A DNA stretch of 64,000 nucleotides from Pseudomonadota bacterium (GTDB lineage: Bacteria > Pseudomonadota > Gammaproteobacteria > Steroidobacterales > Steroidobacteraceae), in assembly GCA_023391815.1 (NCBI GenBank), contig JAEWAF010000086.1, forward strand, positions 62,001 through 126,000. Direction: 5' to 3'. This document shows, piece after piece, positions 42,362-51,316 of this stretch. Both the position numbers and the translations under genes were made by a program. The number at the start of each line of letters is the position of its first letter. Within the stretch, counting starts at the first letter, position 1. Under the pieces are notes generated by a model. That model was given only the letters and a program-made list of their open reading frames with translations. It searched no databases and was not told the origin of the DNA.

Positions 42362-42592
42362 ATGGCAATCGGTCGAGCAGTGCTGCATCGAGAGTTGGGC
42401 GCCGGTTCGGAGTCGGTCGAATGGGCGCGGGCCGCATGGGCGCGGCGACTCTGGCGATGGCGCCACCTCGCATTGTTTCTCCTTGCTTTGCTCGCCGGCG
42501 CGACGGCGACGGTGAGCCTGGTCACCAATCCGCCCGAGAAGCCGCCGATAACGACCAGTTACCTCCCGGACCCGCACACCGGCAGCCCCTGA
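42362..42592 (+). CDS. Small single-pass membrane protein
   Basis: A 76-residue predicted protein. The ATG at 42362 follows an AGGAG site at proper distance. A basic, tryptophan-rich segment (WARRLWRWRH) precedes one hydrophobic helix (LALFLLALLAGATATVSLV) and a proline-rich tail. No homologue is known to me. The region could be non-coding, but the ribosome-binding site and helix make it plausible. It lies between the GT2 and DegT genes. Confidence 0.45.
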   Translation: MAIGRAVLHRELGAGSESVEWARAAWARRLWRWRHLALFLLALLAGATATVSLVTNPPEKPPITTSYLPDPHTGSP

Positions 42593-42767
42593 CCGACCCT
42601 TTCGCAATCCATTTTCGCAGTCGTCTCGAATTTCTCGCGACGTGAAACAAAATCCGCCCCCGGGCGTTTGTGGTGCGGGGCAGTGAGCGCGCGGCTGCCC
42701 ACTCCCTAAATCAATAGTTCCTGGCACGCGCGAGCTCTCCCGACGTTCGCTAACGGAGTATCGAAAG

Positions 42768-43919
42768 TTGACTGAATGGCGCGTGCCGTTGTCCGTGCTG
42801 GACTACGGTGTCGAAGAAGCGGATGCCGCCCAACGTGTCATCGCCAGCAAATGGTTGTCCATGGGACCGGAGGTGGCCGCGTTCGAGCAAGAGTTCGCAC
42901 GGATGCAGTCGGCGCGGCACGCATTTGCAGTGTCCAGCGCGACCGCCGCCCTGCATTTGGCGATGCATGCCATTGGCATCGGCCCCGGCGATGAAGTCAT
43001 TCAACCCGCGATCAACTTCGTCGCCTCGGCCAACATGACCCTGCTCGCCGGTGCGACGCCCGTGTTCGCGGACATTTGCAGTCTCGCCGAACCGACCCTG
43101 GATCCCGAGCACGTCGCCCGTCTCATCACGCCGCGAACCAAGGCCATCATTCCCATGCACTACGGCGGCAACCTCGCACGCATGAGCGAACTGCAGGAAC
43201 TGTGCAGGCAGCACGGCTTGGCAATGATTGAGGATTCGTGTCACGCGGTGGGCGCCGCCTATCATCACCCGCGGGGTCGCCAGCCACACGGGGTCATGGC
43301 TGGCAGCATCGGCGATCTCGGGACATTTTCGTTCTATGCAAACAAGAATCTGGCGTGCGGCGAAGGCGGCATGCTGGTGACCAACCGCGACGATCTCGGC
43401 GAGCGCATCCAGATGATGCGCAGTCATGGCATGACGCGCTCCTCCTGGGAACGTCACCAGGGTCGCGCGGGCTCCTATGACATCGCACTGGCTGGCTTCA
43501 ATTATCGCCTCGACGAGTTGCACGCGGCGCTCGGGCGGGTGCAGCTCGCGAAGCTGCTTTCTGGCAACGAGCGGCGACGTCAGCTGCTGACGCGTTATCG
43601 CGAGGGGCTGCAAGGCGCCGAACGCTGGACAATGGTATTCGCGGATGGGATCGAACATTCCTCCGGCCACTTGATGGTGGTGGTCGCGGATTCGCCCGAA
43701 ACGCGCGCCAATGCCGTGCATGCGTTGCGTGAAGCGGGCATACAATCGAGCATGCACTACCCGTCCATTCTGGAATTCAGCGGCTTCCGCGCGCGCTTCC
43801 CCGAGCCTCTGGAGTTGACCCATCAGTTCGCGCGACGTGCGATCACCTTGCCGATGCATCCGGGCTTGCGCACCGAGCATATCGACGAGATCACACATAT
43901 CCTGCGCTCGGTCGGATAG
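42768..43919 (+). CDS. DegT/DnrJ/EryC1-family aminotransferase
   Basis: A 383-residue PLP enzyme of the sugar aminotransferase type. The PLP lysine is K193 in FYANKNLACGEGG; VSSATAALHLAMHA, INFVASANM and IEDSCHAVGAAY form the rest of the cofactor site. It would transfer an amino group to a keto-sugar nucleotide for incorporation into a glycan. The start is a TTG preceded by GGAG. The GT4 gene follows after 15 bases. Confidence 0.9.
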   Translation: MTEWRVPLSVLDYGVEEADAAQRVIASKWLSMGPEVAAFEQEFARMQSARHAFAVSSATAALHLAMHAIGIGPGDEVIQPAINFVASANMTLLAGATPVFADICSLAEPTLDPEHVARLITPRTKAIIPMHYGGNLARMSELQELCRQHGLAMIEDSCHAVGAAYHHPRGRQPHGVMAGSIGDLGTFSFYANKNLACGEGGMLVTNRDDLGERIQMMRSHGMTRSSWERHQGRAGSYDIALAGFNYRLDELHAALGRVQLAKLLSGNERRRQLLTRYREGLQGAERWTMVFADGIEHSSGHLMVVVADSPETRANAVHALREAGIQSSMHYPSILEFSGFRARFPEPLELTHQFARRAITLPMHPGLRTEHIDEITHILRSVG

Positions 43920-43934
43920 CGCAGCGCCCCGCCG

Positions 43935-45131
43935 ATGAAGGTCGTCATGTTTGCCGCTCCGTTCGGACAGGGCGGCCAGATGCATATTCATTGCCGACGA
44001 TATCTGCGGCTGTTACAGCTGGCGGGCTGCGAGGTGATGCTGGTCGAGCACAGCGGTGCGCAATCCAATCCCGTTGCAGGCATCGACCACCGCAAATATC
44101 CACGCCGAATGCGCAGCCTGGATCGTCTGGTGGGGACTTACGCGTTGGCGTCCCTGCATAAACGACGTCTCCAGCCGCTATTGCGTTCGGCGGGCGCGGA
44201 TCTGTGTCACGTGCAATGGTTGGATGAACGGGTGCTCGATGTGAGTTACGCGGGTGGCCGTCCTCTGGTCGCGACCGCGTGGGGCAGCGACCTCAATGTG
44301 CCGGCCCAAGCAGGCCCGAACGATCCAGCCCGACAACGGATCGGCGCTGCGCTTCGTGAGCTGGATCTGCTCATCGTCGACGCCGACGACACCGCGACCA
44401 CGGCAAATTCGCTCGCCGGCACACGAGTACCCGCCGCCACGCTGCCGATCGGTATCGACACTCACCTCTTCCATCCCCGCTTGCCCGAACAGCGCGCGGC
44501 GTGGCGCAACCGGTGGCAGATCGAGCCCGACGCCCTCGTCTTTCTGTCGGGGCGACAGCTCGGCGCGATCTATCGACCCGCCGAAATCATCGCCGCGTTC
44601 GCAGCCCTGCCCCGTGCGGCACGTGAGCGCTCGTATCTGATCATGCGAACGTTCGGTCACGGCGTGGGCACCTCGCTCAGTGCGCTTCAGCAACAGACCG
44701 AAGCCCTCGGCATTGCGAGCCGTGTGCGCTGGGTTGGCAGCATGCCCTATGAAGAACAACCCGGTTTGTTCGTTGCGGCCGACTTCACCGTGAACTTCCC
44801 ACAGATGGACGCGTTCCCGGTGACGTTCCTCGAAAGCCTCGCGTGCGGCGTGCCTGTGCTGACCAACCGGCTCGCCGCGTATGAATCGAACGGTGCCGCG
44901 CCGTTCTTGACGTTCTCCGCAGAGGACTCCGTCGACGCACTCACCGCAACGATGCTCGGGGCACTCGACAACATGACGGCACTGCGTGCGCAGGCCGCAC
45001 GAGGACGCGAGCACATCGTGCAAAACTTCGACGAACGCGTGAGCGCGGAACGACTGAAAGAAATCTACGATCGCGTGCTGCGCGATTCCGCAAGGAACCG
45101 CGGGAATGCCGACTCGTTTGTTCCTTGCTGA
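43935..45131 (+). CDS. Family 4 glycosyltransferase
   Basis: A 398-residue GT-B enzyme. The N-terminal half has FGQGGQMHIHCRRYLRLLQ and the acceptor domain, the C-terminal half has IGIDTHLFHPR and the donor-site segment DAFPVTFLESLACGVPVLTN with the conserved glutamate. Substrate unknown. It probably acts with the DegT aminotransferase just upstream in making a surface or secreted glycan, in keeping with the PEP-CTERM protein nearby. Confidence 0.85.
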   Translation: MKVVMFAAPFGQGGQMHIHCRRYLRLLQLAGCEVMLVEHSGAQSNPVAGIDHRKYPRRMRSLDRLVGTYALASLHKRRLQPLLRSAGADLCHVQWLDERVLDVSYAGGRPLVATAWGSDLNVPAQAGPNDPARQRIGAALRELDLLIVDADDTATTANSLAGTRVPAATLPIGIDTHLFHPRLPEQRAAWRNRWQIEPDALVFLSGRQLGAIYRPAEIIAAFAALPRAARERSYLIMRTFGHGVGTSLSALQQQTEALGIASRVRWVGSMPYEEQPGLFVAADFTVNFPQMDAFPVTFLESLACGVPVLTNRLAAYESNGAAPFLTFSAEDSVDALTATMLGALDNMTALRAQAARGREHIVQNFDERVSAERLKEIYDRVLRDSARNRGNADSFVPC

Positions 45132-45151
45132 GCTGCGCACCACAGCGCAGC
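45132..45151 (+). other. Short hairpin after the GT4 gene
   Basis: GCTGCGC (45132-45138) and GCGCAGC (45145-45151) form a perfect seven-pair stem with a six-base loop directly after the stop. There is no T-run, so it may be an RNA-stability hairpin and not a terminator. Confidence 0.4.
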
Positions 45152-45185
45152 CGTCGGGAAATCACCGAAGTGCGAGGACACGATC

Positions 45186-45890
45186 ATGGCATTGAGAGAC
45201 TTGTTTCGCGGCGGCCGCCGTCATCCGGAAGAGCACACTCGCTACCCATTGGATCCGTTGTCGCGGGAATCCTGGCACGAGGAAGCCGACGCCCGGTACG
45301 GCTCGGACATTTACCGGGATTTCGACGACGAGCGCCGCTTCAACGATCGCTGGGAGAATTCTTATAGCGGGCCGGGCTACGGACGCTTCCGAGACTCGTC
45401 CCGGGAGATCGAGTACGGCGGATCGAGCAGTAATCCGTTCTACGGCGATCGTCCGTTGACGCGCGCCGGCTCCAGCTACGACTACGATTACTTCGGCTCC
45501 AAAGCAGGATTGCCGAAGACGCAGTGGCAACGCGATACGGATAGCGAGCAGTTCGACGACATGGTTTACGGCGGGCGGCCTCGCGGCCAATTCAGCGGCA
45601 TGGGTCCGCGCGGCTATCGTCGCTCCGACGAACGCATCAGAGAGGACGTCTGTGAGTGCCTGACGGACGACGATCACATCGATGCAAGCGATATCGAAGT
45701 GACCGTGACCGATCGAGAAGTGACGCTGACGGGCACCGTAGGCTCACGCATGGAGAAGCGACATGCGGAAGATCTGGTCGAACGGCTGCCGGGCGTTCGC
45801 GACGTCATCAACAGCCTGCGCGTCAGCACGGACATGCAGCGTGCCGAAGGAACGATGCAATCCACTCGCATGGGTGGACAGTTTCGATAA
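45186..45890 (+). CDS. BON-domain protein with low-complexity N-terminal half
   Basis: A 234-residue protein. The first 150 residues are rich in R, D, Y, G and S and likely disordered. From about 158 to 215 there is a BON domain: DERIREDVCECLTDDDHID, then DREVTLTGTV and HAEDLVERLPGVRDVINSL. BON domains bind lipids or membranes and occur in osmotic-stress proteins such as OsmY. No signal peptide is seen, so location is uncertain. A Rho-independent terminator follows. Confidence 0.8.
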   Translation: MALRDLFRGGRRHPEEHTRYPLDPLSRESWHEEADARYGSDIYRDFDDERRFNDRWENSYSGPGYGRFRDSSREIEYGGSSSNPFYGDRPLTRAGSSYDYDYFGSKAGLPKTQWQRDTDSEQFDDMVYGGRPRGQFSGMGPRGYRRSDERIREDVCECLTDDDHIDASDIEVTVTDREVTLTGTVGSRMEKRHAEDLVERLPGVRDVINSLRVSTDMQRAEGTMQSTRMGGQFR

Positions 45891-45903
45891 CGCTTGATCG
45901 GAC

Positions 45904-45945
45904 GCAGCGGCGCGCGCACCATGCGCGGCCGCTGCTGTTCCTTTT
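45904..45945 (+). terminator. Rho-independent terminator after the BON gene
   Basis: GCAGCGGC (45904-45911) pairs with GCCGCTGC (45928-45935), with further GC pairing inside, followed by a T-rich tract (TGTTCCTTTTG). It lies 14 bases after the BON stop codon. Confidence 0.7.
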
Positions 45946-46024
45946 GTAACCACTCTGCAATGGACAGGCCGCGGCCACGCGGGCAGCATGCGACTTCGTT
46001 TACCTCAACGACGAGGGCCATCGC

Positions 46025-47035
46025 ATGCATTGCTGGCTTCTTTTTCATCGGGAACTGCGTCGCGACGTGCCCGAAGCGGCGGAAGTATTCCGCTTCCAGC
46101 AGTCCGCCGCGCAAGCGGGCATTCGCCTCGACGTGCTCAATCCCCGCGATTTCGAGCTGATCGTCGATTCCACCGAAGGCTGGTCGGCGGTCTATCAAGG
46201 TCGCAAATTGCCCAAACCCGATCTGATCATTCCGCGCACCGGCAGCGAGACCAGCTATTTCACGCTGGCGGTGCTGCGACATTTCGAGCGTCAAGGCATT
46301 GCGATGGTGAACAGCCCGGCCTCGGTCGAAGCCGTTGCGGATAAGCTGCAAACTTTGCAAATCCTTTCCGGCGCGGGCATCCCGATTCCAAAAACCATCT
46401 TGGGTAAGTTCCCGGTCGACGTGGGCGTGATCGAGCGCGAGCTGGGCTTTCCGGTCGTCGTGAAAACCTTGCGTGGTACTCGCGGCAACGGCGTGCTGCT
46501 TTGTGCAAATCGCGAACAGTTCAACGATCTGGCCAGTCTGCTCGACGGTGCACAGTCGAGCGCCGATTTCATCTTTCAGGAGTATGTGAAAGCGAGCCAC
46601 GGCCGCGATGTGCGCGTGCTCGTGATCAACGGCCGCGCGGTCGCCGCGATGGAGCGCCGCTCCACTGACGGTAGCTTCAAGTCGAATATCTCGTTGGGTG
46701 GCGTCGGCACCGCCTTCGAGCCGCCCCCGGAAATGGCGGAGCTCGCGGTTCGCGTCGCGAGTGTGCTGGGGCTGGACGTCGCCGGCGTCGATATCCTGCT
46801 CGATGCCGATGGTTACCGGATCTGCGAAGCGAACTCCTCGCCGGGTTTTCAGGGATTGGAAAAGGCCTGTCGGATCAGCGTGCCCGATGCGATCTTCAGC
46901 GCCATGCGCGATCGCTTGGGTCTGCCGGCGCAGGTTCGTCGTCGCACGTCCTGGCAACGCCTGCTCGACTCACTGCGTAACGCAGTTCGTCTTGACAGCC
47001 GCCCTACTCCGCGCGCCGTTCGCGAACCTACTTAG
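46025..47035 (+). CDS. RimK-type ATP-grasp glutamate ligase
   Basis: A 336-residue ATP-grasp protein of the RimK family, which adds glutamate residues to protein or peptide C-termini. Visible features are IIPRTGSETSYFTLAVLRHF, the ATP-binding VVKTLRGTRGNGVLL, FQEYVKASHGRDVRVLVI, VAAMERRS and the metal-binding ICEANSSPGFQGLE. A C-terminal basic extension of about 30 residues is extra compared with E. coli RimK. The target is unknown. Its 3' end overlaps the convergent spermidine-synthase-like gene by eight bases. Confidence 0.88.
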   Translation: MHCWLLFHRELRRDVPEAAEVFRFQQSAAQAGIRLDVLNPRDFELIVDSTEGWSAVYQGRKLPKPDLIIPRTGSETSYFTLAVLRHFERQGIAMVNSPASVEAVADKLQTLQILSGAGIPIPKTILGKFPVDVGVIERELGFPVVVKTLRGTRGNGVLLCANREQFNDLASLLDGAQSSADFIFQEYVKASHGRDVRVLVINGRAVAAMERRSTDGSFKSNISLGGVGTAFEPPPEMAELAVRVASVLGLDVAGVDILLDADGYRICEANSSPGFQGLEKACRISVPDAIFSAMRDRLGLPAQVRRRTSWQRLLDSLRNAVRLDSRPTPRAVREPT

Positions 47036-49151
47036 CGACGGTCGCGTGCGCGGTGCCCCGCAGATGCATCAGCGGCCAGACGCTGCTGTATTGGTCTGTC
47101 CATCCAGGGAACGATTCAGCCGCCGTCGCTTCGTACGTGTTGGCGTTCTGGAATTCGGGCCGCGCCAGTAGCGCCTGATTCGATGTGACCACCACCCAAA
47201 TGCTGGTGTCGTAGGTGCCATCGCTGATACTGCGCACCACTCGCGCCGATCGGTTCACGCGCTGGGCTGATCTCGCGCACACCGGTACCAGATCGATATA
47301 TCGATTCGAGATGTGCACGGCGAGCACGCCCTCCGGCTTCAGATGTTTGAAGTACAGCTCGAACGCTTCTTGCGTCAGCAAATGAGTGGGGATGGCATCG
47401 CTCGAGAACGCGTCGATCGCGAGCAGATCGAATGCTTGCGGCGCTTGCCGTTCCAGCGTCAGCCGAGCATCGCCGAGCAGCACTTCCACGTCGCCGGCCT
47501 TCCTCGCCGCCGGCAAGAACGTGAACTGCGAGTCGGCGATCGTGACGACGTCAGGATTGATTTCATACAGTCGCGCGAAGTCTCCTTCTCGCACGTAGCC
47601 TGAAAGCACGCCAACACCCAACCCGACCACGCCCATTCGCACCGGCCCTTGCGATTGCAGCGCCGTCAGCGCCAGTCCGACTCCCGAGTGCTTGGAAAAA
47701 TACGAGGACGGCACGCGGCGCAGTTCCTCGTGCAGATATTGGTAGCCGTGACTGATCGTGCCGTGAATCAAATAGCGACGGGCCAGCTCGAACGAACTGG
47801 GATCGTCCTGCACGCTCAGCACGCCATAGAAGTTTCTCTGCAACCGCACGCTCTGCCGGCGATCCTGAGCTTCGGCTCGCAGCAACTCGCCCATCAGCGT
47901 GAGGACGCCGAGAATCATGACGATACGGAACAGCCACAACGTCCGTTTTGCGCCACGTCGATACCACTGAAGGATCACATACAGCTCGGCGATCAACACC
48001 AGCAACAACGGAAACTCGACGTAGGTGTCGAAGAGGGTCGGCGCGATCAGGCCGACGAACGCGCCACCCAGCACGCCCCCGAGCGAAATCACCAAATAGA
48101 ACCGCGTGAGGTACGGCCCGGCCGGACGCCGCATCACGATCTCGCCATGACAGGCCATGCAGATGACGAACAGGCACGCCAGATAAGCTGGCACGACGTA
48201 TTGAATCGGCCAGTTTTCCAGCCGATTGATATACAGATACGCCAGCCCGCCCAGCGCCAGCACCACCAGCGGAAAGAACCAGGTCGGGTGATACATCCGA
48301 TGATTCCCGAACGCCAGAATGAACGTCAGCAAGTAGAGCGCGAGCGGCACCACCCAGAGCAGCGGAATCGGCGCGACGTTTGCACTGAGGTTCGCGGACA
48401 CGGTCACGAGCAAGCCGGATGCGCATCCCGACAGCAACAGCCAAAGCGCCATTCGCCACGCGGTCGGTGCGATGACTTTCGCCTGAGCGGTGGAGCTAGC
48501 AGCGTCCGTAGACTGGGGCAAGGCTTGTTTGCTGTTGAGATACGCAAGGCCGATGCACAGGGCCGCGAATGCGACGAACAGAGCGCTCCAACCCATCGCG
48601 AGTGCGCGAGACGTGAATGCCGGCTCCAACATCAGCGGGAAGCTGAGCAACGCCAACAAAGAGCCGGCGTTCGACCATGCGAACAGCCAATACGGCGGCC
48701 CGCTGCCCGTTCGCCGCATGTACCAAAACTGCAGCAACGGACTGGTGGCACTCAACATCAGCGACGGCAGGCCAACCGTCACTGTCAGCAGCCACAGGAT
48801 CTGTAACGCCGGATCGCCACTTCCGTCGGGGCGCAAAGACTCCGCAGGCAGGATGGGCATTAGCAGGCAGCTGACGATCAGCAACCCGGCGTGAATCAAG
48901 CTTTGTCGTTTCGGCGAAATTCGCGTGGTGAGCCAGTGCGCATAGCTGTAGCCGCCGAGCACACAGGCTTGAAAGAACACCAGCACCGCGCTCCAAACCG
49001 CCGACGTGCCCCCGAACCAAGGCAGGATTATTTTCGCGATGAGCGGTTGAACCAGGAACAACAGACACGCGCCGACGATCACAGTGACGGCGTACAGCGG
49101 TGTCCTGTATACCCGGGCTTTGGGCAGCGATCCGACGGTGGAGGCGCTCAT
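47028..49151 (-). CDS. Fused membrane/spermidine-synthase-like protein
   Basis: A 707-residue protein with about ten hydrophobic helices in residues 1-440 and a C-terminal aminopropyltransferase-like domain: VGLGVGVLSGYVREGDFARL, YEINPDVVTIA, VLLGDARLTL and LLAIDAFSSDAIPTHLLT. This matches the fused MFS/spermidine synthase type. I start it at the ATG at 49151; another ATG at 49184 is possible. Whether it makes polyamines is unproven for the family; the usual substrate-site residues are only partly kept. Confidence 0.85.
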   Translation of the reverse strand: MSASTVGSLPKARVYRTPLYAVTVIVGACLLFLVQPLIAKIILPWFGGTSAVWSAVLVFFQACVLGGYSYAHWLTTRISPKRQSLIHAGLLIVSCLLMPILPAESLRPDGSGDPALQILWLLTVTVGLPSLMLSATSPLLQFWYMRRTGSGPPYWLFAWSNAGSLLALLSFPLMLEPAFTSRALAMGWSALFVAFAALCIGLAYLNSKQALPQSTDAASSTAQAKVIAPTAWRMALWLLLSGCASGLLVTVSANLSANVAPIPLLWVVPLALYLLTFILAFGNHRMYHPTWFFPLVVLALGGLAYLYINRLENWPIQYVVPAYLACLFVICMACHGEIVMRRPAGPYLTRFYLVISLGGVLGGAFVGLIAPTLFDTYVEFPLLLVLIAELYVILQWYRRGAKRTLWLFRIVMILGVLTLMGELLRAEAQDRRQSVRLQRNFYGVLSVQDDPSSFELARRYLIHGTISHGYQYLHEELRRVPSSYFSKHSGVGLALTALQSQGPVRMGVVGLGVGVLSGYVREGDFARLYEINPDVVTIADSQFTFLPAARKAGDVEVLLGDARLTLERQAPQAFDLLAIDAFSSDAIPTHLLTQEAFELYFKHLKPEGVLAVHISNRYIDLVPVCARSAQRVNRSARVVRSISDGTYDTSIWVVVTSNQALLARPEFQNANTYEATAAESFPGWTDQYSSVWPLMHLRGTAHATVAK

Positions 49152-49224
49152 TGCGCCGAGAATACCGCATATACTCCGCAACATGCCCGACCATTCCAAC
49201 CAACGAGACATTGCGAGACATCGT

Positions 49225-50508
49225 ATGGATCCGACGTACCAGCATTCATCGCTGCTGAAAGCAGCCACTTTGTCACTGTTGGCTTTGTGTGCCGCCTGCT
49301 CGCGCGAAGCCGCTCCGCCCGCGGCCGAGGCGAGCACCCCCGCTGCATCGGCCTCACCGCCGGCCGCTGCCGGATCGCCGCTCGAGACCCGTCCGCCGAA
49401 CGGAGTGGATTTCAAACCTGCGTTCGAGGGTCAGACGCGCGCGCCCGGCCTGAAGAGCGAATTCCCGCTGGATGTTTCCGTGGTCGCGAAGGACCTGAAT
49501 GGGGCCTGGTCATTCGAATTCCTGCCCGATGAGCGCATTCTGGTTACCGAGCGTCAGGGCAATCTGCGCATCGTCGGCAAGGACGGCAAGGTCTCGGCAC
49601 CGCTGAAAGGCTTGCCGAAAGTTTATTTTGAGGGCCAGGGCGGTCTGCTCGACGTGGCCCTCGATCCACAATTCGACACCAATCGCACCCTCTATTGGAG
49701 CTACGCCGAACCGCGCAAAGGCGGCAACGGCACGGCACTGGCCAAGGGCGTGCTGTCGAAGGACGAGAGCGGCGTCGAGAACGTGCAAGTGATCTTCCGC
49801 CAGATGCCGACGTGGGAATCGAAGCTGCATTTCGGCTCGCGCATCGTGTTCGCGCCCGATGGCAAATTGTTCCTGACACTCGGCGAGCGCTCGCTGCCCG
49901 AAACGCGCGTTCATGCGCAGGATCTGAACAGTCACTTCGGTAAGGTCGTGCGCCTCAATCCCGATGGCAGCGTCCCGAGCGACAATCCGTTCGTCGGTCG
50001 CAGCGATGCCAAGCCGGAAATCTGGTCGTACGGTCATCGCAACGTCCAAGCCGCCACGCTCGATTCACAAGGCAAGCTGTGGACCATCGAGCACGGCCCG
50101 CGCGGCGGCGATGAGTTGAATCAGCCGCAAGCAGGTTTGAACTATGGCTGGCCGGTCATCACCTACGGCATCGAATACGCGGGACCGAAAATCGGCGATG
50201 GCATCACGGCGAAGGAAGGCATGGAACAGCCGGTTTACTACTGGGATCCGGTCATCGCTCCCTCCGGCATGATGTTCTACGACGGCAGCCTGTTTCCCGA
50301 ATGGAAAGGCAACCTGTTCGTCGGTGGCCTCGGCAGCACCAAGCTCGTCCGTCTGCAGCTACAGGATGGCAAGGTCGTCGGCGAAGAGTGGCTGCTTCAG
50401 GATCGCGGCAGCCGCATTCGCGATGTGAAGCAAGGCCCGGATGGAGCGGTTTATGTGGTCACCGAAGCGGCGGATGGCGCGTTGTTGAGGATTGGGCGAA
50501 AGAGCTGA
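49225..50508 (+). CDS. PQQ-type sugar dehydrogenase-like lipoprotein
   Basis: A 427-residue beta-propeller protein of the soluble aldose dehydrogenase type. The leader has a lipobox (LCAACS), followed by an alanine- and proline-rich linker. Characteristic segments: AWSFEFLPDERILVTERQGN, GQGGLLDVALDP, HFGSRIVFAPDGKLFLTLGE, EHGPRGGDELN and APSGMMFY. These enzymes oxidise aldoses with PQQ in the periplasm. The ATG at 49225 gives the signal peptide directly; an ATG at 49183 is possible. The gene is divergent from the spermidine-synthase-like gene. A decayed primase fragment starts directly after its stop. Confidence 0.88.
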   Translation: MDPTYQHSSLLKAATLSLLALCAACSREAAPPAAEASTPAASASPPAAAGSPLETRPPNGVDFKPAFEGQTRAPGLKSEFPLDVSVVAKDLNGAWSFEFLPDERILVTERQGNLRIVGKDGKVSAPLKGLPKVYFEGQGGLLDVALDPQFDTNRTLYWSYAEPRKGGNGTALAKGVLSKDESGVENVQVIFRQMPTWESKLHFGSRIVFAPDGKLFLTLGERSLPETRVHAQDLNSHFGKVVRLNPDGSVPSDNPFVGRSDAKPEIWSYGHRNVQAATLDSQGKLWTIEHGPRGGDELNQPQAGLNYGWPVITYGIEYAGPKIGDGITAKEGMEQPVYYWDPVIAPSGMMFYDGSLFPEWKGNLFVGGLGSTKLVRLQLQDGKVVGEEWLLQDRGSRIRDVKQGPDGAVYVVTEAADGALLRIGRKS

Positions 50509-50509
50509 G

Positions 50510-50909
50510 TCTTACGGCCGTAGACTTCCGTGACTTGGCCTTGGCTCTCGAGCACCGGGATCACGAGCAAGCGGTTGCACTGCTCGTGGCCCGGCGCGCA
50601 GGATTCCCAGCTTCTGTAGCCGCGTGCGGATCTCCCTGCCGGCTACGCGGTTCTCAGTCGAAGCCCCAGGGTGCGATTCGCGTAGCCGAGCTTGAATTGG
50701 CGGATCGCGTCCTCCGAGCCGATCCCGCGGCGTTTCTGGTGATCAAGCGCCTCCGGGCTCTGTAGCAGCATCTGGCGGCAGTAGTCGATTACCTGCCGCA
50801 GCAGGGCTCGATTGTCGGCATCGAACGCCACCGGTGGCGAGAGTTTCGGTACGGTCGATTGCAGCTCAGCGCTTGCGTAGAGTTGAGGCTGGCGAGTAAA
50901 CCGTTTCAT
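50510..50909 (-). pseudogene. Decayed fragment of a mobile-element primase
   Basis: Read on the minus strand from 50909 an 88-residue frame includes DYCRQMLLQSPEALDHQKRR and KLGYANRTLGLRL, typical of the region after the zinc finger in transposon- and phage-linked CHC2/TOPRIM primases. It then stops. The homology continues in a second frame (GREIRTRLQKLGILRAG) and in a third (HEQCNRLLVIPVL and GQVTEVYGRK), ending at the sugar dehydrogenase stop. So at least two frameshifts have hit this fragment. It lacks the zinc finger and the catalytic TOPRIM part and is not functional. Confidence 0.75.
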
Positions 50910-51316
50910 TCGAGCACCATGTCAGTCGCGAAAAGCACATAGTGCCCGCCACACCAGTTCGTTATCGGAGAGCCTTCATGATTCAGCGACACCGCCAGAG
51001 GATCAGGTAACGACCACGGCACACGCGCTCCCGTCACCCTTACTCGTTTCCCGTCGAACTTCTTGGCCGCCTCTCCTTGCTTGTCAAGCGGCAGCGCTCC
51101 GCTGATGCAATGTTCTCTGCGAGAGCCAGCGAACGCCGATCGATCGTCGTAAAGCACGAATTCACCAACGAACCGAACCCACCCAACGTACGAACCATCT
51201 TCGTCCGGCTGAGCCGTACGGGTCGACGTCACTTGATTGGCACAACCAAAAATAGCCACGGCTGCAGCGAAGGTAAGCGTAATGCGGTAGAGACGCATGG
51301 GGATGATATCCATCAT
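50906..51316 (-). CDS. Small lipoprotein overlapping the rhs gene end, candidate immunity protein
   Basis: A 136-residue protein with a lipoprotein leader (RLYRITLTFAAAVAIFGC). The mature part has GSYVGWVRFVGEFVLYDD, DGKRVRVTGARV and two further cysteines; no family is recognised. The ATG at 51316 overlaps the stop of the rhs 3' fragment as ATGATG; a later ATG at 51298 begins the leader itself. Position directly after a polymorphic toxin-like gene end is the usual place for an immunity gene, and a periplasmic lipoprotein would protect against a toxin acting there. The immunity role is inference from position. Confidence 0.6.
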   Translation of the reverse strand: MMDIIPMRLYRITLTFAAAVAIFGCANQVTSTRTAQPDEDGSYVGWVRFVGEFVLYDDRSAFAGSRREHCISGALPLDKQGEAAKKFDGKRVRVTGARVPWSLPDPLAVSLNHEGSPITNWCGGHYVLFATDMVLE

